From Amblyornis subalaris (taxonomy: Eukaryota; Chordata; Aves; Passeriformes; Ptilonorhynchidae), in contig JACAXG010000012.1 of assembly GCA_018881555.1 (NCBI GenBank), forward strand, positions 9,094,980 through 9,158,979: a DNA stretch of 64,000 nucleotides, in the 5' to 3' direction. Each line of letters opens with the position of its first letter. The stretch's first letter is position 1. The notes below the pieces were generated by a model, which did no database searches, was not told where the DNA came from, and saw nothing but the letters and a program-made list of their open reading frames with translations. Position numbers and translations under genes: made by a program. Shown here piece after piece: positions 1 to 36,500 of the stretch.

Positions 1-1639
1 TGTTAAGTGTTCATGTGCAGTTTGTGGCTGGGAATTCATCAGCTGGCTACCTTGCCTGTTTGTACAAGTACTTAAAAATGTGTTTAAAATCCAGGCAGAC
101 AATTTGAAAGGGAGAGACAATTTGTCCTAAAACTGAACTAGCCATAATAGTTGTGGACTACTTCTGTATTGATACAGCAGTTGTGGTTCTGAAGCTGCCT
201 TACACTGGACTTACACGAGCATTAGTAGATTTGCCGTCCAGTCCCTAACATTCTCTGCAGCACTCATCATTAGAATAACTTTTTCACGTTTTATAAAACT
301 ATTACTCTTTCCTTTCATCCTGTAATTTTCTTACACTGCTCTTTGTAAGAAGTGTGCCTGTGGTACTGTGCACCACTAATACGGGAGGACTTTCCACCTA
401 GGTGACAAAAGCTTTTTTTTTTTTTTGGATGAAGGCAGTTCCTCCCTTCTTCCTGCTAAAACACAGAGCCTGTATTATTTTTTTAACAGCAAATTGCTTA
501 GTTACAGAAAGATTCACATGAACTTTAGAGGATTCGATAAACTTCAATTTGTAAGGTCAAAATTACTTACGTTAATGTTTGCTTTACTGTATTTTTTCCT
601 TATTTTGTGATCATCATAGGTTTTTTTTCATCTTTTAGAAAACGAGGCAGTACTTGAAGGCTTGACAAATGCATCCCAGGTTGAAAAATTTCAGCATTCC
701 TTATCCTCTTCCTCCTTTAGAAAACTGACTTCTTTAAAGAGGTAAAGTTGAATGTTGCACTTTTTTTTTTCTAGGCAGAGTGAATTAGAACTCGGCTTTG
801 TCTGTAGCATGCCCTATGATGTTTTAAATTAACTTCTATCCATGTCTCACTCTGACAACTGATATCTGTTCTCCTGTATCTAAAAGGACATCTTGGTAAA
901 CTTTTGTTTGCAGAGATCTAATTAGTTGTTCTGTTATTTTATAGAATTATTTGTCAGTGCTTCTGCTGAAATAAGTCACTCAAGTGTTACTTGAATTTAA
1001 ATTAATGTTATTTCTGAATTTGTTGTATTTTTGAATATTTAAACATGCTTTAGGAATCTGAAGCAGTTCCTTACCCACAAGAGAGTTTGTATTCTCTTAA
1101 TGACTTTGTGCCAAGGTCCATTGGAAAATGCTACATTCACTTATAAAGCTTCCCAACCCAATTTTTATCTAATTGCACTTCACTTTTAGTTTAACAAATA
1201 CTGATTATTCTTAAATACAAATCTTTCAAAAATCAAAACAAGTGTGTTATGGGAAGAGAATAGGTGATTCCAATCATGTAATCTGGCTATTAAAAGGTCA
1301 TTTATCGTAGGACTTCCATGATGTAACTTGTATGTCAAACATGTAATTTTTGGTTGAACCTAAATAGTGTTCAAAGCACATCTGAAAGACAATTGGCCTG
1401 AAGCACTGAATCCTTTTTCCTCCTCTCCCATTTATACACAGCACTTTTGATTAAGAGAAGAAAACAGTTAAATCATTGTTGAGTAATGGGACTGATTGCT
1501 CAAAATGCAACTTTTCCTATTGTTTCGTATTATATAATTATATTGGAAAGATGTCAACAGCTTTTTGTTGATGTAAGATTTTAAAAAACTAAATTTTCCT
1601 GCCAGGACTAGTATTTAACTTCTTTTATTTCTTCTAAAG
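1..1639 (+). other. HYCC2: HYCC2 5' intron (partial)
   Basis: AT-rich sequence with short homopolymer T runs and no open reading frame of interest. It ends in a pyrimidine-rich tract and AG at 1638-1639, just before the first coding exon of HYCC2, so it is probably the 3' part of the intron that follows the non-coding first exon. The HYCC2 promoter and CpG island are not in the window and should lie to the left. No repeat or RNA gene was recognised. Confidence 0.6.
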
Positions 1640-1667
1640 GTAAGANAGAAGAAAAAGAAATAAGAAA

Positions 1668-25407
<23,740 letters not shown>

Positions 25408-27442
25408 CTGACTCCCTTCCTTAGTATTCCCTTTCTCCTTAATCCCCGGCAAGTTCATCCTTAGGCAAAACATGAACCATCATCCCACAGTGTGAAAATA
25501 CTGACTGTTGTGATCTTGTTTGATTTGGTTTAGCTATCATACTGTATTACTGAAACAGCAATAATTCTTCCCTCACCTTCATCCTCCTTCCCCCTTGTAA
25601 ACACAGTTGTGAAGCAGTATATAATGTACTGTATGCCTTTTTCCATGCCTTCCTTTCTCCTTGGGTGATGTGCAATCCATCGTAGGCTGATCAGTCCCAT
25701 TTCAACACTGTGAGACTGGAGACACCGGCGGAAATGGTGAATGTGATCCCTATGAAATGATGCTTTGGCTTTGTTAAGAAATAGAAACGGGTTTGTTTTC
25801 TTGGTCTACAGTACTGCAAAGACTACTGGATCCTGACTTTTCTTTCTCAGAACCAGGAGTGCCTCAGAGATTCTAGTGTGACTTTGGACCTCTCTGAGTC
25901 TGTGCAATCAATTCTGGGGAGGGGATTGTCATTGCTGCTCCTGGCTGCCTACAGCACTTTTTTCATTAAAATGAGGGTAGTTTTTTCTTGACTGCCCCCA
26001 GTCTCTCATCCCAGAAGCTTTTGATGTTCAGCAACTGAGACATGCATATTAAGAAGCTGTTTTCCCTCGGAGCGAGGATTCTAAGTTGATAATGTAGGTT
26101 ACAATGCACTTCTAATGGCGTTGTAGCCATTCATAATGTTACATGTCTTCCCCTTCAGGACACAGGGTCATTCTGCATTTAGATTAAAGTTTAGACACCT
26201 CCATGCTTTTAAAGCAATTTGGTTTGTAAGTGGGAAGGAAACACTACTTTCCCACAAAACAATGACTAGCTCTGCTTCATTTTTGTTGTTGCTGTTGTTA
26301 TTGTGAGGTGCTGATCACCGAATTGTAAGGTGTATTCGGGTAAAGACTATTTCTCAGGCTGCTTTCTTTGGTAGCAGGGCTGTTGGGACACCCCCACCCC
26401 TTTCAGCTGCTTTCTCAATGTCCCTAAATTCAATCATGGAGTCATTTGAGGAATCCAGCAGTCCAGACAGACCATACTCTCAAGGTGCTGTCTCAGGGAT
26501 AGAGACAATAGTTTGCTAGAAACACTGAAGCTTCAACGTGAAATGCTTTTCTAGCAACATGGTTTGTGCAAAGGGGTACTGACAGTCGTTTTTTCCCCAG
26601 ACAGATCACACTTCATTGTCTTGGTATATCTAATTTGTTGAGGTTTTTTAACTTTTATTTTAGTGGATTGGCCCTACTCTAGAAAATTCAGAACTCGTGC
26701 CATTGAGCCAAGCCTTGAATGTATATGAGTGGTGTATGGGCACTGGCTGGTACTTATGTTAGAGAACACTGCTTAGAAGCACATTTCTGGTTACACAGGA
26801 GAACATTTGTCATTCTCTCTCCATCTCTCTGTATCTCTTTTTGGATTGATAGAGAGAAAAGGGGAAAGTTCATCCTCTCTGCTTAAGTCATGTATGATAT
26901 CCTGGAAGTTTACAGATGGTAAACCTGCAGGAAAGAGTTACGATTTTTATGTGGGCACTTTGGTTTCACTGTCACTGTGAAGGATAAATGTAAGCAGTTG
27001 CAAACAGCAGGTGTGTTTGCATGATAGTCTTTAAGACATTCAAGACAAGAAATGTCATGGTGTGGCAGTGCTGATAGTTGGGTTTGGTGGGAATTTTTTG
27101 GGTTTTTTAAGCTTTATTTCAAATAGAATTTTTTTTCAGATTTACATTAAAATTCATTTAAATATTTAAAGGTTTTTTTGTGGTTTGATGAGTCACTTTT
27201 GTAGCCTAGTCTTCATATCATACATTCATAAAGTGAATTTAGTGGCATCTGATGTAGAAATTCAGCTAAAGAGTAAATAGACTCATCAGAAATAAAACGT
27301 TACAGTTTCTAAATGGGAGTTAATCTTTAAGGACTGCCAGTCATACACAGATGGAACTAAGGCAAAGCTGAAATGAAGCTACAAGGCTTACATTTCTGTA
27401 AAAATGTCAAAAGCTGTATTTGGTTAAAGTCTTTTTTTATAA

Positions 27443-27448
27443 AATAAA
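27443..27448 (+). terminator. HYCC2: Candidate proximal poly(A) signal of HYCC2
   Basis: AATAAA about 2.0 kb after the stop codon, in an AT-rich context. A perfect short hairpin begins 40 bases downstream. It is one of several possible sites, and use is not shown by sequence alone. Confidence 0.4.
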
Positions 27449-27487
27449 GTTTTGCTAGTGGAGCCAATTGGTAAGTCATGACTGAAA

Positions 27488-27509
27488 GTACAAAGTTTAT
27501 ACTTTGTAC
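27488..27509 (+). repeat. Perfect 9-bp hairpin in HYCC2 3' UTR
   Basis: Arms GTACAAAGT (27488-27496) and ACTTTGTAC (27501-27509) are exact inverted copies around the 4-base loop TTAT. Confidence 0.8.
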
Positions 27510-28590
27510 AGACTATCAAAAAGGAAATTTGCTTAAATATTTGGGAAAGAAAAGGTCAGGAGTGTCAGCTAATTTTCTAAGAATTATTTAATTTTAGTAT
27601 TTTTAAAAGTAAAGTTATTCATTAGCAAGGTTCTCTACTTTCTATGTTTCTCATAATGTGCATTCCCCCAGAAGTCTTAGGGCACTTAAATTGGTATCAG
27701 GTCAAACTTCACAACCTTTTTTTAAAAAGCTATGTTTTTGTGTGGGATCCCACACTATTAAAACTATTTCAGGAAAGTGAGACAGCTTTACTGGCTTCAG
27801 ATAGGGAGTTCAGATGTACATGTGTAAATTCAGATTGGCAAAAACCTCAGTTAAACTACCTTTTAAGATATTTTTACAGTTCTCATTTTGATTATGTGCC
27901 TTTTGTTATGGTTTCATTCATTGTATTTTGGTTTGTTCTTATGTATATATACCTATTCCATATCAGTGTTTTTAAAAAGAGTTGAAATTTATCCTGGTAA
28001 AAAAAATTGTTTTGCTATGTGCTGATGTGGTACATCTATAACTTCTCAAAATTAGTCTTTTAGTACAGTGTTTCAGTTGTGGGAGCTTGTTTTGTTGTTT
28101 TTCAACCATGTACTGTTTAACATGTATCTTACAAATTGAGTCACCACTAATATCTACAAACCAGCTGTAGTAACAGGCTTTGCAGTGCTGTGTATCATGT
28201 TTATCATTAATGCTTTTAGATATGTCTCAAACTATGCTAAGGTGTGTTAGGATTGTAGCAAATCTTTACACACTGTGTTCAGTGCATTTCAAAGTACTGT
28301 GGCAGAAATAAAATTAGAAGTGTTTGGGATATGGGTGGAGGGAATAATCTGCTGGCTTTCTGATTATATATGCTAAATACTAATCAAAGTACAAAACATA
28401 CTTAAATTTTCTGACACCTGTGACAAATGTTGAGACTTAAATCAAACCTCCTTACCCTAAATTCACTCTGCTGTCTTTTAGAACATTTGGTACTTGACAT
28501 GAGGCACTAGATTTAGAGTTCTGCAGTTTTTCAGTGCACCTGCAGCATTATGAAAGAAGGACAAGAAGCAGAACACTGATTTTTCCCTCC

Positions 28591-28617
28591 ATATGTGCAT
28601 GCATGCACATACATGCA
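28591..28617 (+). repeat. 20-bp perfect palindrome in an alternating purine-pyrimidine run
   Basis: Bases 28592-28611 are their own reverse complement, centred on GCATGC. The whole stretch 28591-28617 alternates purine and pyrimidine, which favours cruciform or Z-DNA on the DNA and a hairpin in the RNA. Confidence 0.8.
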
Positions 28618-31613
28618 ATTTTTAGGTGAGGAAGTATGGATACTATATTCTGATGTGTATATATACAGTTCAGTAGGGAAAAATGAAATAGACATCACAA
28701 TATGCTGCCATTTTGCAACTCATTTTTGTTGGGCTTTGTAATTTTAAGAAAATACAAAGTGTTGGGATGGTGAACTCCAGCTTGATTATCCTCTTCAGGG
28801 ATTTATTGTGAGCAGCTTTTTGGCTGAAAGGTGTTTGAAAGATGCAAGATGACAGTTTAAATTGCTGTATTATCCCTTTAGTTTTCATTTGGAAACTTTC
28901 ATAAATGGATACTTCTGTATCACTGTCCATTTTAAATGCAGATTTCTTTGAACACCCTTTCTGATGTGAATTTGGAGAAGTTTTTCAACAGCATACTTCC
29001 TTCTGTAATGCTGAACATCATGCTGCAGCCAGTAAGCATTAGATCTAGTATTTGTAGTCCGCAAGAGTGTTAGTCTTAAATATAGCATTTCCAACATACT
29101 CCTGCTAGCTTTAACATAATTGAAGTCATCAAAATAGTGAGGAAAAAAAAAGATGTTTTCTGACAAAGTATTTATTTGCACTACTTATGACTACTGGAGT
29201 TTACTGGGACAGGGTTTTTTCTCACCATGTGAGGTTTACTTGTGTGTGAGTAGGTACATACATTTTGTCACGTGTTGACAATCAATTGCCTCAACTGTGT
29301 GTATACTGTATGTAAATAGGAACGTATTTTTCAAGATTAAGGGGGAAACCTGCATCTTAGTGGTGGTAAAGCTACTCTGCGTTAAGGTGACCCTAACTCT
29401 AACTGCTTTTTGTCTTCAGATACTATGTGGTTTGTTTTGCTTCTTTAATGAAGATGATTAGCGTTCTTGGAAAATTTTGGCTCCAGGGAAATTTCCCTCA
29501 ATATTTAACGTATAACATGTTCAGAGAATTATATTTTGAAAAATTAATTTTGGAATAGATAATTCTATGCTATGGCTGTATTTTAACCTAAGAGTTTGAA
29601 CTTGTCCTATTTTATTGTGAACCGATGGCCATCTTCCTTAAGTGTTCAGCATTTTAACTTCAGTCACAAACCAGACATTTTTGTTTATCTTGGCTTACAA
29701 ATGTAAATTAATTTGAAGACTAAGAGAGAACCAAGACTAACTTCTTGAATAAAATTATAAAAATCAAGCTGTACAGTATGGGTACTGTGCTCATAATCCT
29801 AGAGGAGGTGTGGAAAATATAATGGAATATGTTTGAGTGAAATGTGTGTACTGCACACAAATCAAAAGTACTTTGATGTTAGTGATCTAATAATCTCATC
29901 TTTAAATTCTCTCTAGCCAAAGATATTGCTACCTTGGCATGTTTAATATAGCATTAAAGCCGTTAGCTAGGTATAATTTGTAACAACCATTTATATCATA
30001 GGAATAGTTTTCATCAGTAGAGTAAACATGCCCCTTTTATTTCAATTTCTTGTTTAGGATAATTGCAGGGCTAAAATTGCAAAATATCACTCCTTTTAAA
30101 GCATGGTAAGCAAAGAAGCCAGATCCTCTGCACTTGCATTGCTTTCTTAATTCGTACAGAATTTTTCAGTATGTTATATTTTCTTCAGTATTTTAAATGC
30201 TATTTGTTTCTAGCATACAGGCCTTAATCTCTCTTGATTATTTTTGGGTTTTTCCCCACTGGCATTTGGGTAAACTTTGCTGTGGAAAGCTTTTCTGTAG
30301 GTGATTCAGAGTAGTAAATCATGAGATGGGTGTTGTGTCAGCAAATACATGTATCAGTCTGTCAAAATTTGTGTGTCCATGACCAGCTGAAGAGCCAAAA
30401 TACTTGCCTGCCTCTTCCACAGTGGTGGAAGATGACGTTGAGCTGTGAGCAACTTGATTTGTTTCTGAAAACACTAAGTGAGTTTTACAAGCCTGATACG
30501 TATGAGGTTTTCCACTTTATGAAATTTTATTTAAAATAAATAATGGAACAAGATTTTAAAACATAACAGGCAGCCATTTTAGATAAACCTGCCTAGTAAG
30601 TTTGTCAAGTGTCAAGGCTTGTGACATTAAAAGTTTAGAAGTAAGCTGTACAAGTCTTCAGGGTACCTTACAGCTTCAAGAAGAGGATTTAGTAAAAATC
30701 TGTCCCATGTTATTTGTCTGTATTTGAGATTTAATGAAAAAAAAATACAATTTTTGCTTCCATTCTTTTATTTATTTTTCTCTAGCCTTTACCTCTTCCT
30801 GATTTTTTTTTTTTTTTTAAATGTGTTCATCAGATTTTACCAAAGGTAGTATCTGAGGGACCAACTGAATTTAAAATGGGTCCATAAATCATCCCTTCTN
30901 TCATAAAGGATTACTAAGCTATTTCTGTGAGGAGCTGTTGATGGGAACAGATGTATATTAAAATTTTGTATCTGTACAAGTAAAACGTTGCCCTACATTT
31001 TAGCTTGTGTGTGATGAGCAGAGTGATGAGATCAAGTTTTATTGACCAGCTACTTGATTGAGAGCTCCCAGTATTTTATAGTCTGTAAGATTTAAGCACT
31101 TTTAGAGAAGACTGTCTTTGCATTCTATAACAACTTTTTAAAGCAATTTAAATTTTGACTCTTGAAAAGATAGTTAATAACTCATTAAAATGTGGTTTAG
31201 AATTCACACAGGTTTTGGTTTTAGAGGGTAAAATGGTCAGGGGAGATTTTTGTTTAGGAGTATCTGCTGGTAAAGTGTCTCTATGGTGCTTTGTCATGGA
31301 AACTTCCTTACAAATCAGTAGGGAATCCTATGTGTTTGAGTCCTCATCCTCCCCAGAACTGATCACAAAATAGAAAAAACAGAGCAACCTTTTACCTTTT
31401 GTTCTAAAACAAGTACTTGGGAGTAACAGAAGTACTGGCTATTGACACTGTTCTTTCTGTTCAGACAGTTACTGTTGTGCTAGAATTTCATGTTATTAGT
31501 TTATGAAAAATGCAAGTAGTAAAAACTTTGTGGCTCTAAGTATACAGTAGATGTGAGTTAACAATCACTCAGGATAAATCAACATGTCAAAGTATTAATA
31601 GATTCCTAGTACT

Positions 31614-31634
31614 GGGGGGGGTGTGTGTGTGTGT
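31614..31634 (+). repeat. G run followed by (GT)n microsatellite
   Basis: A run of Gs runs straight into about seven GT units, followed by imperfect copies (TTAGTGTGTCAGTG). Simple repeat inside the HYCC2 3' UTR. Confidence 0.85.
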
Positions 31635-32507
31635 TAGTGTGTCAGTGTTCAATGATTACTTTGCAACAAGACTTCTGTTTTCTTGCACATAGTGCATACT
31701 TTAGTGGATATTACTAGTTGGTTATTTATGGACAAATACTGTATGATTAAAGAAAACTGAGTCATTTAACATTTTTTTCATGTTGAAGATTCCAGGAAAA
31801 AGCTAATAAAGATTTTTAATAATCATCTACTCTAAATACATTTTAGATTTACTATGGTAGCTTTTATTTGCTATTAAAAGACCCCAACAATTAAATTGAT
31901 ATACCCCATGCTGTGTTTTTAAAATTTGTAATTCCTGTACTTGACAATGAGTTTTTTGATCTGTTTTTGTCCTTGTAAGAATACAGGATTTGCTCCCTGT
32001 TTTACTAGCAAAAAGCAACATTCTGCAAGGGTTAAAAAATTATTTTCTTACTTTTTTTTTCGTACCAGGTTTGTTTCTCTGAACTAAGGTTTCTGAGGAT
32101 TTTTACTACTTTAGCATAATGTAATCTCATAGAAGGAGCATAAGCAGCACGTAGCCCACTTCTTGCGGACAGACAGGCTAGGCAAAAGGACATGGATTGG
32201 TGGTGTGAGCCCCTCTTCACCAGCATAGCCCTGCGTGCTGGTATGAACCCCAGATGTTCGAGATTCGATACTGGTGAAGGACTAAATCAAACAGGTTTTT
32301 AATAACAGTGACCTCTGCTGTATGATGTCCTTTAATCTGGGACCAGGGAAAGTCTTCATTCTTAGTCCTGAAGAAGGCACGTATTGAAGATCATGTTATT
32401 GGTGCATGTAAGCCATTATCTTAACTGTCTTACTGAGCTGGTTCATGCTGTTGACTTGTTGAAATGTGAAATGTAGTTACTATCGATTTTGTAAATACCT
32501 GCCAGAG

Positions 32508-32513
32508 AATAAA
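32508..32513 (+). terminator. HYCC2: Likely distal poly(A) signal of HYCC2
   Basis: AATAAA is flanked by TGTAAATA motifs at 32490 and 32533 and lies about 180 bases before the start of the ORC2 CpG island. It is the last plausible signal before the next gene. Confidence 0.6.
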
Positions 32514-32582
32514 TATAATTATTTTAAATCATTGTAAATAGAGATGTATAAAACTCGACACAATCTGCAATGCAGAAAATAA

Positions 32583-32612
32583 TTATATATATATATATAA
32601 AAAAATATATAA
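32583..32612 (+). repeat. (AT)n microsatellite between HYCC2 and ORC2
   Basis: A run of TA units, an A run and ATATAT, about 30 bases in all, just after the distal HYCC2 poly(A) signal. Confidence 0.85.
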
Positions 32613-32689
32613 AGATGTTAAATAAATATCGTGCTGTTTCTGAACAGAAATGAATACTTTGCGTAGTGCTGGTTTTTGAAAGTGTGTGA

Positions 32690-33560
32690 TTCACGCCTCG
32701 GAGGGTGGGACGGGCGGTGAGGGGAAGCTCTCCCCGGGGCCTCGGAGCTGTGAGAGGCCGGGGCTGGGGCGGTGAGTGACGATCTCGCCGGGGCGGAGCT
32801 GTTCTCATGCGGGGCTCGCGGCGGCTTCGCGTCGCCACAGCGACCCCGGGCACACGCCAGGCGGCCGCGCGCGTGCCCGGCGGCGGAAGTCCCGCCCTGC
32901 CGCCGAGGCGGGCCGGGAAGAGGGGCGCGGGTTGGCCATGGCACAGGTCACTTAAGGCACGGCGGCCGCGTTGGCTGCCCCGGGGTGGGCCGCGGGGCCG
33001 ACTGCTGGCTGGAACGTGACTCCGGTTCCGCCTCCTCCTGCCACCACTGCCGGGGAAGCGGGAAGCGGGCGGGACTCGGTCCCGATCCCCGTCCCGCAGG
33101 AGCGGCGCCGTGAGGCCGAGGTGAGGTGAGGTGTGAGGCGGGGCCGGTCCGCGCCCCTCGACGGCAGCGCCCCCCGGCGGCGGGGCCGCGCCCACGTGAC
33201 GGGTGCCGCCATGAGCCGGCCCGAAGGGACGCGCAGCAGCCGCCGCTCCTTGCAGGTGAAGTTCGTACCCGACGAGGAGGTCCTGAAGCACATCACCGAC
33301 GACGCAGGTACAGCCGGCTCGGGGCACGGCACAGCCCAGCGCCGCCCCCTGCTTCCAGGGCGCTGGGAGAGGGGTCCGAGCAGCCGCGGCGGCCCTCGGG
33401 AAAGGGGCTCTGCAGCACCCGAGCCGAGCGCTATAGAGCCTGGCAGCAGGACGAGGCCTCTGGAGTCATTCTCCCCCGCCTGCCCCTTCCGCGGAGTGTC
33501 TCTGTTCCAGTGCACTGGACAGGCTGCAGGCGGGGCGGGTACGAGCTCCCCCGGCAGCAG
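32690..33560 (+). promoter_or_regulatory. ORC2: CpG island and promoter of ORC2
   Basis: The sequence switches sharply from AT-rich to very GC- and CpG-rich at about 32690 and fades after about 33560, spanning ORC2 exon 1. No TATA box is seen. A CACGTG E-box followed by ACG lies at 33193-33201, and GCCGCCATG at 33206-33214 (a YY1-type element) overlaps the start codon. Long open frames on both strands here come from the lack of AT-rich stops and are not genes. The transcription start cannot be placed exactly. Confidence 0.85.
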
Positions 33561-36500
33561 CGTGTACCGGGTGCCTGGGGAGCGGCACAGGGAGTCTGGG
33601 AACTTCCCGGGCCTGACGAGGTTAAACACTCGCACAGTCAAAGCGGAACGAGGCCTCCAGGTGGTTGCTATAGAAGTGTTTTGCAGTAGTTCTGACTACT
33701 TTCAAGGTGGGGAACCTCTGTGGAGATGCTTAAAACTTGCCAGTTAAAAGGCACGGAGCATCCGGCTCAGACTTCACGGCTGGTCCTGCTTTGAGCAGAA
33801 GGTCAGACAGATGGTCTTAGCCTAAATTCTCCTATGAGTGTACTGATAGCCTACAGGCAAGGTATTTTCCAGTTGCTCCACTTCGTTGGGAAAGATAGGG
33901 GTTGACAAGTACCATCACCTCTTTGCATGCAATTTGATATAATGTGTGACTCAGTGTTATTTCTCCCAAACTGTGGAGCTGGTGTGTGCTGAAATGGGTA
34001 TCTTGCCCTCATGGACTGCAGGAGCCAGCATTTGTGGTGAAGGAGGGATGAATGGCTGGTACAGTCAGCTACTGACCAGCTGTTCTTTTAGCAGGACATC
34101 TCAGCGTTGAATTTGTTTAGTGATTTGCATAACAGGGACCTGGTCTCTTAAGTTGGGTGGTTGCATACTACTGCGGTAGAAATAATGAAATAGCAACAGG
34201 TTAAAGCCTTTATTGCAATCCTAGGTATTAAAGTACGGAAGGACAAGGCTCAGCTGAGTGTCAGTCTGAAGACATTTGTGAAGAAGCTTGAGAATATTTC
34301 AGATAATGAAGCTCAGGAGATCCTGGAAGAGAAGAACTATGTTGCTGCTCTTGGAATATGTGCCCAAGGTATTAGCATGGGAAAACCTAACACAGCTCTT
34401 ACTTCAGGACATTCTTGCAGTGTCAGGGTTGTACAATATTGGTAAAATTGCTTTTGTGGGCTGAATCTGCTCTGGCTCTGCTTGTGGTAACAGGTAGAGG
34501 AGGAGATTACGATTCTAGGATTTCGTTATATTTGTTTTGTAACATCTGCAGTATAAAGCCAAATAGTGAAATGTTGCATTACATCTTTCTTGGGTTGGGA
34601 ATATTATCAGTGCTTTTAAAATAGCTGCAAGTAACATTTCTTTTCACAGATCCAATGGGAAATGGCTCAAATATAAGTGGTGGTGAAGTTTACTCATTCC
34701 AGACTCCCAAACGCTCCAGCAAAATGGCAGAGCTGGGTATGTTTTGCTCTTTCTTCATTGTTGCTCTTACTGTGGTCTTTCTTTGAGTATTCTGTTAATG
34801 TGATTTGTCACTTATTTTTTTTTCAAAATATATGTTTGCAGTATTCAGTACCATTTCTCTGTCTTTGCATCAGTCTTCCTCAGAAACAAAAGCACAGGGC
34901 CAGGACAAAGCAAAGAGAAGGTGAGGGTAGGAAATACACGTAATAAACACGTAAGAAAAAGTAGAAGCTTCTTAATGCTGGGAGAAAATCTGCATGTAAG
35001 TGCTGAAGGATGGGAAGGTTTTTATTTGCGTAGCTTAGAAGAATATGAGAGTATCCTCATTATGTAGCAGAGAATCAAAAAAAGGCAGTATTAGCTTTTT
35101 GTCTTGTGGGATTTCTCCTACTCTGAGTGTCTGAGCGTGCTTGCTGGGCTAACTGTGGACTTAGGAGAAGCAAGCAGAAAGTGGCAGTTCCAGAGAGGGT
35201 GGGCTGTTCTGATTCAAATAAGATGCTTGAGCCCTCTTGTCACTACGTTTCTTCTCACTTGAAAAGTCTGTGTGTGTCAGGCACCATCCAAACTTCATTA
35301 GTGTTTGGATGTCACAGCTACTGATAGATACGTCCTACAAAGCATGATCCGAGGGAGAGGGATCATCCTACTGTATCACTGTACAGAAACTGCTTTCAGT
35401 GCCTCTTAGTTTCTGCTGTGTCTTGGAAAGTTGTGTGTTTCTTATCTTACACCCCCTTCTGCAACAGGATAGCTTTCACTGGTGCTCCCTCCTGGAGCCA
35501 TGACTCAATTTGAAAACTGGAAGTCATGCAAGGGTAGTCTGTTAGTCCCAGTGTTGTTACATGGAATAGGCTGTTGGTCATACAGCAGCGTAGGAACCAT
35601 TAGCAGGATATGGTGACTTTTCGTATTCAGATAAGTCATTCAACTTCAGCTTATACTGATAGGTAATAGAAACAGGTAGGTAGTTCCTCCTGGGGAACTG
35701 ATGTGTTTGCTATACCTGATGCTCTATTATGTCCAGCTGAGCAGTGTTAAAGGACTAAGTGAGCATGGCCAAATCTTGCTCTGATCCAAAGATGTGGTCT
35801 CCCAGCGGGCAAAACGTGCTTGCCATTGCATCAGCCATACTTGTTAAATTAATTAACTGATGAGTTCAGCCTTTGAAAATCTTTGCTGAGGATTACATCC
35901 ACCATTAGGGTTAGAAAAAAACTGGAAGTATCTGGTTCACTTCCTGAAATAGCTAGGGAATTAATACGTAGCGAGCGTTTCAGGGGTGTGTCTCCATTTC
36001 TGACTAGCCAGAGCTGGAAGTTTTATATCTGACATGTCCTTCCATCCCATCCCCCTGTTTCCTACAGCCTCTGAATTAGCCCAGACACCAGAAAAGAATG
36101 TGGCACCTAATCACTCCAAGTGCCCTGAGAAGATCGCCAAAACCCCTCAAAGCAGCAGTAAGTCCTGTGATGGTTTGAGGAACTGAAGTTGAATGAATGG
36201 GCCTTATTCTATTTGGGTGATGGAGTGGATGCTTGAGTGCCAGCTTCTGTCATGCTTGAGTATTCTAGTCAGCTTAACACCATAGGCTGAACTGTTTGAT
36301 ATGCATGGCCTCTGCTTCACCTGGGTGTCAGATCTCTTCTTCTGCCCTGCTGCTGTAGAGGAAACATGAACTGCTTTCTCATCTGTTGCTGTGACATTTA
36401 ACAACTTCCTCTGTGTTCAACAGAAATACTTGCACTGGAAAGAGATGAGCTAGGCTGATGTGTTAAACACTATTGGGTAGGACTGTGTGGGTGTTCATGT

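Larger units (their letters stand above)
25408..32540 (+). other. HYCC2: HYCC2 long 3' UTR (about 7.1 kb)
   Basis: The region follows the HYCC2 stop without a break and has no convincing coding frame. It contains several AATAAA hexamers (27291, 27443, 28307, 29748, 31805, 32508), so both shorter and longer transcripts are possible. The farthest signal lies just before the ORC2 CpG island, which caps the length. It also holds five TGTANATA Pumilio-type sites (27942, 28658, 29311, 32490, 32533), a perfect 9-bp hairpin at 27488-27509, a palindrome at 28592-28611 and a GT microsatellite near 31620. That the whole span is one 3' UTR is inferred from the absence of any other gene. Confidence 0.6.

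Noticed and set aside
27644..27985. 113-codon open frame after HYCC2
   Set aside because: It lies in the AT-rich 3' UTR, hydrophobic Phe/Tyr/Leu-rich as expected of T-rich sequence, with no recognisable domain.
32230..32275. GTTCGAGATTCG resembling a tRNA T-arm
   Set aside because: No matching A box or stems; it lies within the HYCC2 3' UTR.
32524..33327. 267-codon open frame on the minus strand across the ORC2 CpG island, and other long frames at 32772-33747 on both strands
   Set aside because: Low-complexity Pro/Arg/Gly/Ala products caused by GC-rich sequence lacking stops; they overlap the true ORC2 exon 1.
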